From contig LR746277.1 of assembly GCA_902729315.2 (NCBI GenBank), positions 3,787,001 to 3,851,000 on the forward strand: DNA of 64,000 bases. Reading direction: 5' to 3'. Positions 37,101 through 46,997 of the stretch are shown here, one piece after another. This DNA is from Spirodela intermedia (taxonomy: Eukaryota; Streptophyta; Magnoliopsida; Alismatales; Araceae). The position numbers were made by a program, and so were the translations under genes. The first letter of the stretch is position 1. The number at the start of each line of letters is the position of its first letter. The notes beneath the pieces are model-generated. The model made no database searches. It was not told the origin of the DNA and saw only the letters and a program-made list of their open reading frames with translations.

Positions 37101-37857
37101 TATTTTTTACCTGTAAAGTACCAGTGTAGACACCTCATCTGATATTTTATCCCCAATATGTATTTATTTATTTTCGTTTCAAATGGCACAGCTTTCGACT
37201 GGTTTCATCGGTTTGTAGTCAACCTTCATGCTATCAATCTTGATAAAAATTAGGCATTCAAATAATTAAACCAGCTATTTTGATCCGTTAGTGAAGAATC
37301 TAACAAGTGCTGATATACCCCCCGAAAGAAACCTGAAAATCGAAACAAATATGAGTCATTCTACTGAAATCGGATGGCCAACTGGCGGATGCAAATCTCA
37401 AGTGACCCTGAGATTCGGAGGCAGGGTTGTATGGGGGGGAAGGCCAAAGGCCCTTATACAATATGAGGATAGATTGAATGGAAACCCATAAGATTTTGGA
37501 AATCATGTGCTACCATATATAAAACGTTCATCAGTGGTAAGATCATGTACGACTACTGGCTTCTGCAGTTACCATGAGACAACCCTGTCGAAGGAAAGCA
37601 GTCGAGCCATTCACAGCAAGTTCATCCACTTATCAGAACCTGTGGCGGTCTGCGCTGCGCATCCCCTCAACGGCGCCATCATTGCAGGATCAAAGGTTTT
37701 TTTTTTTTTTTTTTTTAATAATTAAAAATACCCCACAACATTAGAAAATTAATATTAGATCCTCCTCTTTCATGCCTAATCGACGTCTTCTTCTCGCATT
37801 GCTTCGGTTCAGCAATCCTCGTTGCTCCTGGTTTCGCAAGACGCTGGGCGTGGGTGA
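19352..37857 (+). CDS. WD40-repeat protein, candidate DDB1-CUL4-associated factor
   Basis: Sixteen exons join in phase: 19352-19434, 19611-19728, 20271-20323, 21768-21801, 22386-22476, 24344-24435, 27689-27763, 28115-28209, 29912-30041, 31118-31207, 34577-34668, 35053-35118, 35222-35288, 36981-37069, 37569-37695 and 37813-37857 (stop TGA). They give about 448 residues. WD40 repeats are visible from about residue 85, for example ISGLEFDTKGIYLASVTKSG. Two blades end in WDxR: LLASDTRGFVRMWDRR (215-230) and LFGASEHGVIYTWDLR (259-274). These fit the DWD box of CUL4-DDB1 substrate receptors closely but not perfectly. The C-terminus is SSLLLVSQDAGRG. The fold is confident; the E3-receptor role is inferred. 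The 5' end is uncertain: the frame is open back to an acceptor-like TTTTTTAG ending at 19258, so another exon may precede, and an upstream UTR exon is likely. Introns reach 3.4 kb and hold repeats. Confidence 0.85.
24436..27688. other. Large AT-rich intron of the WD40 gene
   Basis: A 3.25-kb intron between GTTTGA donor and TCTGTAG acceptor. It is AT-rich with no open frame of note. The right half contains a probable solo LTR in - orientation (separate entry); elsewhere I see no structure. Confidence 0.7.
26740..27191 (-). mobile_element. Probable solo or truncated LTR inside WD40 intron 6
   Basis: Read on the - strand from 27191, the sequence starts TGGGAGATTGTGTGTCG, like the TG start of many plant Copia LTRs. 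It continues through repeated CCTAG/TTTG-rich text (GTTAGTTTCCTAGTTTG) to a promoter-like TATATAAATAGCC at 26862-26849, about 330 bases in. That is the layout of an LTR U3/R region. I found no primer-binding site to its left and no coding frame, so it would be a solo or truncated LTR. The left boundary is approximate. Confidence 0.4.
29172..29441. repeat. 135-bp tandem duplication in WD40 intron 8
   Basis: Two adjacent 135-base copies (29172-29306 and 29307-29441) each start TTGATGTGTCATG, contain ATAGATTGGCTTCACTCCAA and end ACAAAAGAACCCTG plus two bases. They differ by about a dozen substitutions and a compensating T-run change. A third fragment (TTGGTGTAATTTAG) begins at 29442. Both copies lie inside the intron between 28209 and 29912. 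Confidence 0.9.
31208..34576. other. Large intron of the WD40 gene with simple repeats
   Basis: A 3.37-kb AT-rich intron. It contains a (GA)n run at 34091-34132 and a 9-bp-stem palindrome at 33889-33910. The sequence CATATTTAATAATATGGTTA occurs at about 33826 and again at 33891, flanking about 46 bases. No retroelement protein or RNA gene was recognised. Confidence 0.65.
34091..34132. repeat. (GA)n microsatellite
   Basis: A perfect AG run of 42 bases in the WD40 intron before exon 11. Confidence 0.95.
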
Positions 37858-38180
37858 CGGCGGCCGCCAGTCTCGCGGAAATGCAGGCACCGCGGGCTTC
37901 TTTGCCCGCACCGTCGCCGGCATCTCTGCCCAATCACGCGCTGGCCATTGAGCGTCGGTGGAATGGATTTCAATGGTGCGCATGATTCATTATATTGTCT
38001 TTTTTATTCTTCTCACGTGCCAAGTCGTAGCGTGCACGTCAGGGATGAGCTGGAAAGTCCATGATTGATGGGAGACTCTCAGGCTACGTATGCTGAAGCC
38101 ACCTGCTGCCCTAGGTGCCTCAAGGGGAGGTGGGAGGAGATAACTAGGCCCCATCGGAGTTGACCCAGAACATGGCTACT

Positions 38181-38230
38181 GGGAGAAAGGGGGGGGGGGG
38201 GGTAGGAAAACAGAGGGGGGGGTCAACGGG
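38181..38230 (+). other. Poly-G runs, possible G-quadruplex
   Basis: GGG, then an uninterrupted run of about 14-15 G, a short TAGGAAAACAGA spacer and another 8-G run, then GGG after TCAAC. The composition could fold into a G-quadruplex on the + strand. Homopolymer length in an assembly may be unreliable. Confidence 0.5.
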
Positions 38231-38445
38231 CTCTCTTTCTCTCGGAACGTATTGGGGGACAAGCCACGTCAGAGACCTTGGAGGCGGAAAACTAACGTGT
38301 CGGTATTGTATTGACGCCATGGTCTCCAGAAGACCAGAAGATTTTCCTTTTTGGATTCGGCATCTTGAGATAACTTGCGACCGGTTTCTCTCTCTAGGAT
38401 AAGTCTTGTTCGGCCCCTATTGTCCTCCAGCCGTTCGCTGCCCCC

Positions 38446-38477
<32 letters not shown>
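38446..38477. repeat. (CT)n microsatellite
   Basis: A perfect CT run of about 32 bases. Confidence 0.95.
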
Positions 38478-38479
<2 letters not shown>

Positions 38480-39088
38480 ACGTGAATTGATCAGGATGCT
38501 TTGACTGACATCTTCCTTCGTCTAACTACACGTCCATAATACGGACAGGACCTTAAAGCGTTGACTTTTGATTCCAATGAATTGGGCAGTTACTATGGAA
38601 ATGAATGGATGATGTCAAAACATTTTGATAAATTCACGTCAAGCCCAAGTGCGTGTGTGTGACAGACAGAGATGGAGAGAGACAGGCGGATCGGTGGGTA
38701 CTTTGTATATCCCATGATCTTCATAATACCAGAGGTATCCGCAGCACCTTATGGGAATTTGTGCCGAGTTTCTCTCTCTACGATGACGTTCTTTGGTTGG
38801 GGTCGCGGGGAATTATCGTCTCACGTTGTCATACAGCGGTCAGCTGGTGCCGCCGATCTCTCTCCCCTCCCCTTCCCCCTCCCTCTCTTCGATGGGGATT
38901 GACTACTACGCTTTTATCGCTATGTAACAAAACTGGACTTGAGTTGTTAAAGATGAAGCACCTAGATAATAAGATGAACAGTGCGCTGAAAGCGGACTGA
39001 CAACGACGGGGTTGGACGGCGGACTCGTCCTTCGCCGGAAGGACGGAACATACGAACAGACTGGGGAAGCTGAGATGGTGTCAGTTGG

Positions 39089-39702
39089 TTCCCCAAAGAT
39101 GCCCTTCAGCCTCTTCACCTCCGCCTTGGAGAGGGACGAGGACTTCTCGATCAAAGCCGAGGGTAAGTCGTTGCTGAAGAGGGAGTTGGGGAGTAATTGC
39201 ACGCCGGCGTTTTGGCTGTTGAAGCTGACCAAACCGGTGGCGCCGCCGGGCCGGTGTTGACCTGGAAGTGCAGCAGGCCCTCCGGGAACACCATGACGTC
39301 CCCCTTACGGAGCGTTTTGTAGTACGCGGTGTTGGAGGAGAAGATGAACCCGGCAACGAGAGTGCCCTCTATCACCACCAGAAGCTCGTTGGCGTTGTGG
39401 GCGTGGAGGGGAATCACGCCGCCGGGGGCGAAGTCAACCCGGACGATAGAGAAGCCCACCCCGTTCAGCGCGGGGAACTGCGTGTCTAAGGCCACGATCA
39501 CTCCGGCCTTGATGGAGTTGGAGGTGTTGGCCGCCTTGTCCAGCGCGCTGAAGACGAAGTCGTTCACAGTGACAGTCGAGGGCTTCCGGCACTGGTAGCC
39601 GGCCGGCGTCGGCGGCAGAGAGAGGTCTGTGACGCAGAACTCCTGGAGAAGGGAATACGCAGAGACGGCAAGCTGTAGGAGGAAGAAGAGTGTGATCTTC
39701 AT
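39089..39702 (-). pseudogene. Germin-like protein (cupin, ABP19/20-like), frameshifted
   Basis: On the - strand, ATG at 39702 opens a signal peptide (MKITLFFLLQLAVSAYS) and a germin-like protein: QEFCVTDL, PAGYQCRKP, N-glycosylation site N59-T-S. Cupin motif 1 is GGVIPLHAHNANE with metal ligands H100, H102 and E106; motif 2 is GDVMVFPEGLLHFQVN with H145. Such proteins are secreted, hexameric apoplastic manganese proteins. The frame breaks just after NTG (codon 151, 39252-39250): the ATG frame runs into unrelated residues and stops at 39151 (183 residues). The true C-terminal half continues in another frame from about 39232 as VSFNSQNAGVQLLPNSLF to KRLKGIFG near 39089. The expected stop after FG is missing, so that frame runs on to 38906. 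Either this is a recent pseudogene or the assembly carries a small indel; a second defect at the terminus favours decay. Confidence 0.85.
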
Positions 39703-39764
39703 GGCATCTCCATTTCTCACGGTTACAGAGAGAAATAAGCTCGACGGGTTTCTCCCACAAGGGT

Positions 39765-39773
39765 TTACATATA
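39765..39773 (-). promoter_or_regulatory. TATA box of the germin-like locus
   Basis: Read on the - strand this is TATATGTAA, 63 bases before the ATG at 39702. That fits a 30-base leader and shows the promoter of the broken gene still looks normal. Confidence 0.5.
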
Positions 39774-41121
39774 GGCGTTCTTGGTCAGCTATTAGGTCCT
39801 TTCGAGGTAATAATCCTTTGAAATAGCGTAATAAATTAACAGTTTCCTCCGTCCAGCGTCAACATGCCGTAATCCGGAGTAGACTTTTGGACGTTGACAG
39901 TTTCATACGACAAGGGCCGATCGATCTCACCTAACCCGACCCAAGAACGGATAAATCGTAGAGAGAGAAGCCCGCCGCGAGTTATCATAAAAGGCAGCGG
40001 CGTCTGAAGGAAGGGTAAATACTCTGGCCTCGCTAAGATCATGCGGGCATCTACAGTACGCAACCGGTGCGTCATCACTTGGGCAAGCATTTTCTTCCCG
40101 TCGGAGTAGGGAAGTAGGTGTGTGACCACGACTCTCTCTGTTCTTCCCTCCCCCGTCTCCACTCACCTACCTACCTGCACCTTTTTATTCTCTTCTTTTC
40201 AAGCTCACTGCTTATCCTACTGGCTCTTCTTATCTCCTCTAAGATTACTGTAGGAGCAAATATGTTCGACATGGTCATTCTCTCTAACATCGTGATTAAT
40301 GTTTATTGATATTAGTCATCTAAGTTTCAGGATAGCTTATAGAGACGGATTATTATCACCTCGGCTTATGTCTTAATGTGGATAATACCCGATCAAATGT
40401 GAATATCATAAAGAGATTTATCATAAAATCAACCCCGATTGAGCTAATTGCAACACGGTACTCCCCGACTTGTACATGAAAGTCTTGTAGGGCATGAATT
40501 AACAATTTCTAGTCAAACTTTCGTTCTGACTATAATGATAATAAAATCAAGCCGCGCGATGAAACTACTTGCAACCTAGCATGCCTGACGTATATCTGAG
40601 ACTTCCCGGATAGTGAAAATATAATTGATTTCTCCTCATTAATTTGAACTTTTTTTAATGATGATCTTTTCAGATTTAAAGAGCACCTCATTAGAGGACG
40701 AGACCTCGAGTAGCTGCAGCTGACTTCTATCTGGATGTGTTTCGATAGTTGACTCTCTGCTTAGGCCACTGGGGCTGCGGAGTGGAGAAGGGTGGTAGTA
40801 ACTCACCCCGTATACAGGCTGAGCCCGGCCGAATTAAGTCCAGCCCGTTATCCCTCTGACATGAAAACTTTTAATAAAGAGGCTTTCGGTGTCCCTCACT
40901 GGAGGATCTTCTTGGAGCCATTGACGGGCCTCGTTCGCTTTCGTGGCGCAGATTGGGGGCGTAGGAAGCTTATTGGTAAGCAGAAAGGAAGATTCTTTCT
41001 CGGCGGGCGGGTTGTCGCAGGCGCTGTCTTCGTTTCTGTGCCCAGTACTCATTCATTTCCTTGGCTTCCGCTCGACATTAGAGCAGAAGATGGATCGACG
41101 GTCTGCTTCTGGACGCCACCC

Positions 41122-41178
<57 letters not shown>

Positions 41179-41628
41179 ATGCACACACACATTTATGATC
41201 ATAGATATTTGTAGATGTGTACACCGTGCAGTGCAGACAACCCAGAACCACCGTGAGGTTGAAGAGGGAGCGTGGACGAGGACAAACTGTCACCTCTTAG
41301 ACCAGCTGTCCGTCTGGAGGGCCTCGGGCCTCCTCTCCAGTAAACTGACCCAGAGAATCGTAAAGCCGGCTTTCGGAGCATCACCGCCGCTCGCTGGTGG
41401 GCCGCGGGAGCTGGACAACAGCTGTTGGGAGGGACACGACGGAGACGAGAGAGAGATAGAGAGAGAGAAACTGAGAGAGAGAGGACGAGGAATTTCGCTT
41501 GAGGAAGCGGGAATATCAGTGCAAAGGTGGAACTCTCAAGCACCGCACTGGCCACGCCTACCGCGCACTCATCTCTTTCAGGAGAGCGTGCAAGGTTCCG
41601 CCGTCATAATGGCAGCTCGGTGCTTCAG
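39774..41628. other. Intergenic region
   Basis: No gene was recognised. AT-rich from about 40180 to 40700, then more GC-rich, with a (CT)n run at 41124-41174 and a short GA stretch at about 41445-41475. Open frames here are short, lack motifs, or run through the simple repeat. Confidence 0.6.
41124..41174. repeat. (CT)n microsatellite
   Basis: A perfect CT run of about 50 bases followed by CACACACA. Confidence 0.95.
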
Positions 41629-41976
41629 ACTATATATTTTCTTTTTCCAAAGCCCTAACTTTTATCATACCATGCCATTATATCGTAGCGTTATGAAAAG
41701 GAAAACGCCATGGCCATGGTGGTCCTCGTTGGGACTCTTGGCCTCTTCCCCCTTCTTCCCAGCCCTACGACCTTTTCCGTCTCCCAGAAGCTAATGAGAG
41801 GATCACATGGAGGCGGGGAGAAATCACCGGCGGAGGAACCGCGATACTCGAGGGTCTCCGTGAAGCGAATTGGGGACTATGGACTGGCCGGGGGCCAATT
41901 GCTGAGCGATCTTCCTTCCTCGCAGTTGTGGGGGCCAACTGTTGGCACAGCGGGTGGACCGATCTCTCCGCTCGCC

Positions 41977-43860
41977 ATGGCCTCCGCCTCGCCGCAAGCG
42001 CACGAGACCCCCCGACGGAGTGTCCATGCGGCCATGGCGAAGGCGACGGAATTAAGGGCCCTCAACGCGGCCTTGATACAGGGGGGCGGCGCCGGCATCG
42101 CCGCCGTGCCGAGATCGCCTCTTGGGGTCTGGCCGTCCGCCGCTAAGGGGTCGGATTACCCCGTCTTCACGCCGGTGAGTTTCTGTTTACTTCACCCGCC
42201 ACTCTGAGAGTTTTCTCTTCTTTTTCTATCTCTCCGCGATTCTGGAAGCCGACTTTCATGGGATCCCCGATGAGAGCTCGATTCTTTTCTTCCGGTCGAT
42301 TTTCATTCGAGTTTTCCTGATCAAAACGACCCCCCAACGCGATTTCATGCAGCTGTTATCTCAACATCGTCGAAACTTAATTAAGGCAATTTTTCTTAAA
42401 CATGTCGGCAGACTTACGAAGAAGAACCTTCGCCTGCCTGCCACCACATCCGCTCCAAAACCCATCCTTTCTTGGAGAATCTGACTAGAATTGGGCTTGG
42501 GACGGAAGAAGAAGATCTATTTCATGACTGGAAGGCGACCGAGTTTTCTTCAGTGTTCAGAGAAGACGAGATCCTCCCAACAGCAGTCGGCCGGAAATCC
42601 TACCCGGTGGGTTCTTGCTCAAACCATGGTGTTCTTCAGGAAGCATCTCTGGGAACCGACGCCACCAAGACAGCAGAGAGAACTGATTCAGAAGACCGTA
42701 AGGTTATCAGCATCTGCAATAAATGCAAACCAGCAGCAATCAATGGCGTCCAAGGAATCAATTCTCATCAGCCATCCTTTCAGATGCATCCAAATCACAG
42801 AGGAGTGATATCGTGGTTGTTTCCCAGGTTCAAGAGAAAACCCAAGCTGGAAACGTGTCCAAGAACATCGAATTCCGAAGACAGGTCTCAGGTGTCCAAG
42901 AGCCGGGGGGCACCTTCTCTGGTGTCCTTCAAGAAGGAGCTGATCGAGGCCAGCGAGAACCGCGATTCAGCATTTTCTGAAGTCGGCGAGATGAGATCTT
43001 CTCTCACGGAGCTCAAACAGCAGCTCGGTCACTTGGAGGCGTACTGCAAAGAGCTGAAGAAGGCCTTGATAGAGGCAAGACAGGGAGAGCCGCACGACCC
43101 GACGACGAGAAGGATGACGCCGCTGAGAAACCCGGAGCCGGTCAGTCACGAAGTAATGCTGGAGGGCTTCTTGCAGATGGTCTCAGAAGCAAGACTCTCC
43201 GTCAAACAGTTGTGCAGATCCCTCATGACCCAGATTGAAGAAGCAGGTACTGATATAATGGAGAAGATAGATTTCCCAGTTCGGTTAAACCATTTGACTT
43301 TCAACCCCGGATACTCCAGAGAACTGGGGTACCATCTACAAGCTCGGGTCAACAGAACCTTCTACCAAGACTTTGAAAACTGCGTCTTCCAAAAGAATGG
43401 CTCACAGAGGATTCTGGACCCCCGGAAAGAACACCTGGAGAACTTCTCGGCGTTCGTCTCTCTACGGAGCCTGAGCTGGAGGGAGGTCCTCAACAGGAGG
43501 GGCTCTCAACCCTATCTCGCCGACCTCGCCAGGTTCTGTGAGCATAAGATGGCCTGCTTAGTCGCCCTCCTGGAGAGCTCCAGTCCTCGGCGAGAACATC
43601 TCCGTGAGTCCTTTTTCGTCGCGGCCAAATGCATCTGGCTTCTCCATCTCCTGGCCTTCTCGTTTAGCCCGCCCTTGGCGATCCTGAGAGTCGAGGAGAA
43701 GAGGCGCTTCGACCAGGTCTACATGGAGGACGTTCTTTCGGACAAGGAGAGACCGCGGGCGCCGCCGGGCCGTGTCAAGGTCATGGTGACGCCGGGGTTT
43801 TACGTCCACGAAAGAGTTGTCAGATGCAAAGTCTTGTGCAGCCGAAGTTCCGCTGTTTGA
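41977..43860 (+). CDS. IRK-interacting protein-like (GIL1/DUF641 family)
   Basis: Two exons, 41977-42174 and 42412-43860, joined phase 0 with clean GTGAGT and GGCAG signals; 548 residues. The N-terminus MASASPQAHETPRRSVHAAM, then KATELRALNAALIQG and DYPVFTP, matches IRK-interacting proteins. IRKI binds the receptor-like kinase IRK; the related GIL1 acts in light-dependent gravitropism. A Ser/Lys-rich middle is followed by a coiled coil at about residues 236-292 (VSFKKELIEASENRDSAFSE, then LEAYCKELKKALIEARQ). The C-terminal GIL1-type domain begins VSHEVMLEGFLQMVSEARLS and includes FYQDFENCVFQ, MEDVLSD and VMVTPGFYV. The frame is open to an upstream ATG at 41710, which would add 89 residues. 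I chose 41977 because homologues start there, but a TATA-like TATATATT near 41630 sits close to 41710. The long GA tract begins about 115 bases after the stop. Confidence 0.92.
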
Positions 43861-43975
43861 CTCTGAAGAAGCTTGAGGCAACTCTAATCACTATTGTGAT
43901 AACATAAGGGTATTCCATCACTTCTTCACACGACGTTCCCAAGTTCTCCCCACGTCCTTACTCTCTTAATAGAGC

Positions 43976-44782
<807 letters not shown>

Positions 44783-45197
44783 CGGATGGGACCCAATTGG
44801 GATTACCCCTTTGTCTCTTTGGCCATGGCCACGGAGGGCTGGGTCCACCTGTCCATTGATCGGCCACCCTCCGCACCTAGACCGCCCATCGTTGAAAGAT
44901 TCGGCCTTTGTTCAGAGGGGGAGTTTCTCAAAGACCTTCTGCCTATCATGATTCAAAGAAGACAATGACGTTGTTGGGGCTCTATTGGACCTGCAGTTTT
45001 GGGCTTTTTTTTTCAAGGACAACCCGGACCCGCCCGTTGACAACGCTAGTTGACTTCTCCGGACCACATCCGATAACCCAATTACCCCGTTTGCCATAGT
45101 GGGGGTCCACAGATCCGCTCTCACCCCGCCGCCTCCCTCTTTCTTATCCACATATATCCACGAATCATTCATCGAGTCGACGTGGACGCGGTCGTCT

Positions 45198-45205
45198 GAC
45201 GTGGC
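45198..45205 (+). promoter_or_regulatory. TGACGTGG bZIP-type element upstream of the ABHD18-like gene
   Basis: TGACGTGGCA joins a TGACG core (bound by TGA-class bZIPs) to an ACGTGGC G-box half. It lies in what looks like the promoter of the hydrolase gene; a second GACGTGGACG lies just upstream at about 45178-45187. Functional use is inferred. Confidence 0.35.
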
Positions 45206-46997
45206 AGTGGACCCCGTGGGTCCCCACCGTTCTTCTGAGACGGCGGCCTTTGCCCTTAGCCCGTGCATCGTTGTCCGTTGAATCGGCGTCTCAGTGGGGC
45301 CGGCTGTTTCTCGCACAAAAATCCGTCTTCCATCCGTCCTTCGTTCAAGAGCTCCTCTCTATCCGCATCGCGACGGCCGCATATTGACGGATCTTTTAGG
45401 TGCTCTCTCCTTCGTTAGGGCAGATTTTACGCGCAGAAGATTGATCTCTGCTGATTGGAACCAGGCATGTTCTCCATCTGAGTTGGATGAGGTTCCGGTG
45501 TGCATTCTGGGCTGAATTTGGGCGCTTGTCCTCTGTTTGCTGAGCGTATTTTCTCCTGGAGTTTAGATTCGGGGATTTCTCGATTTTATTGGGAGGTATT
45601 CTTGGATTAATGTGCAGATATAGTTAGATTTGGGTTCTACCTTTTCCCATTCTTGGAGCCGGCCGTATTGTTTTTCTTCGGACTATCAAGTCCCGCTAAC
45701 GTTCAGCTTTATATGGAAAAAAGCAGCATTCCCTTATTTCGTTCTGGAGCAGTGAGTAAGATCTCAAATGAATTTCTATTGGAACTGGATCTACATTTGG
45801 CATCTTAATTTCCTTGGATTTTTTCATTTACCTTTTATCCCTGTCATATCATCAATGAAACCAATGATCTTTAGGCGAAATTTATATAGATTTTGAAGCC
45901 TTTAAGTCCCCAAAGGAAGCGATCTGTGACGAAGAGAGTTATCGCAGTGGCCGTGTGTCTTGTGTGTCCTCTCCCGGGGGATATTGATTTAGAGGCATCT
46001 TTTCTCGCATGGCTAGAATTTCTTCTGTTAAACCAGTGTAACAGGTTTTATCATCGTTTCTTTTTGGTTTTATCATTTACATATATTATATTCGTATAGG
46101 GATGAATAAAGGGATTTTAGAAACTAATTCGCCTAGAAGAGGTTGATCTGCTCATATTTTTGTTGGTAAAACTGATATATGTTACTGATGTTTTACATCT
46201 TACTTGTCCTATAAAGGCCATGGTAATTTTTTTCTTTAATTTTAATATTTTCTGTAGTTATTTTGTAGTGACGTATTGTCCCACATGCATTTCTGGCCGT
46301 AGGTTATTCTCGAAAAATAAATATTTTTATTTTCATCGCTTACTGCTTATTTACAAGGGCTACATTGTCGGTTCACTTTCTCGTTTAATGAGAAATATAT
46401 TTTAGGAATCATACAAACCTTCATGTACTTCCTAGTACGAAAATGTCTATACATAGGTTCGCAGTTTAGCTAACTTCATTTTTCATAGTGAATATGCAAT
46501 GAGGGAATAATATATTTTTTCAGAATCTAGGAATTGCATAAGGATCTGTATGTCTTTAACTCCTGGCCTTTATTGGTATCGCGGGCCTAAATCTTGTCTC
46601 TGATTCCTGAAATTTCCTACAATGATTAATTATCTTTCTGTTATAGAATCTTCTCTTTGGGTTTTTATGTTTTAAATGCCATTTTTTTGTGTATTTTCGC
46701 CTATTCTTTGATTATTTTTTCTTTGAGGAAGAGGTTGTGGGAGTCATAGCGACAAGAATGACTGCGAACGAAAGAAATGTATTGTCTGTATCATAATTCT
46801 TTTTTGTCATGGTTCTTATTTTGGGGAACATGCTGATCCGCCTATGGGTGCTGCTTATATGTTTTTTTTTGTATGTATATATTCCTTACTAATAAACTCT
46901 TATCTGCAGATCGAAACTCTCCCTGAAGCAACTTGATTGACAGAAACAAGTTTTTTTCATATCATTGGGAAGTCAATATCTAGTCGTTCTTTTGAAG

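Larger units (their letters stand above)
37858..39088. other. Spacer between WD40 and germin-like loci
   Basis: No gene was recognised. It starts with the GC-rich 3' flank of the WD40 gene. It holds a poly-G-rich stretch at 38181-38230 and a (CT)n run at 38446-38477. Decayed C-terminal sequence of the germin-like locus continues from about 39088 leftward on the - strand without its expected stop until 38906. Confidence 0.6.
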
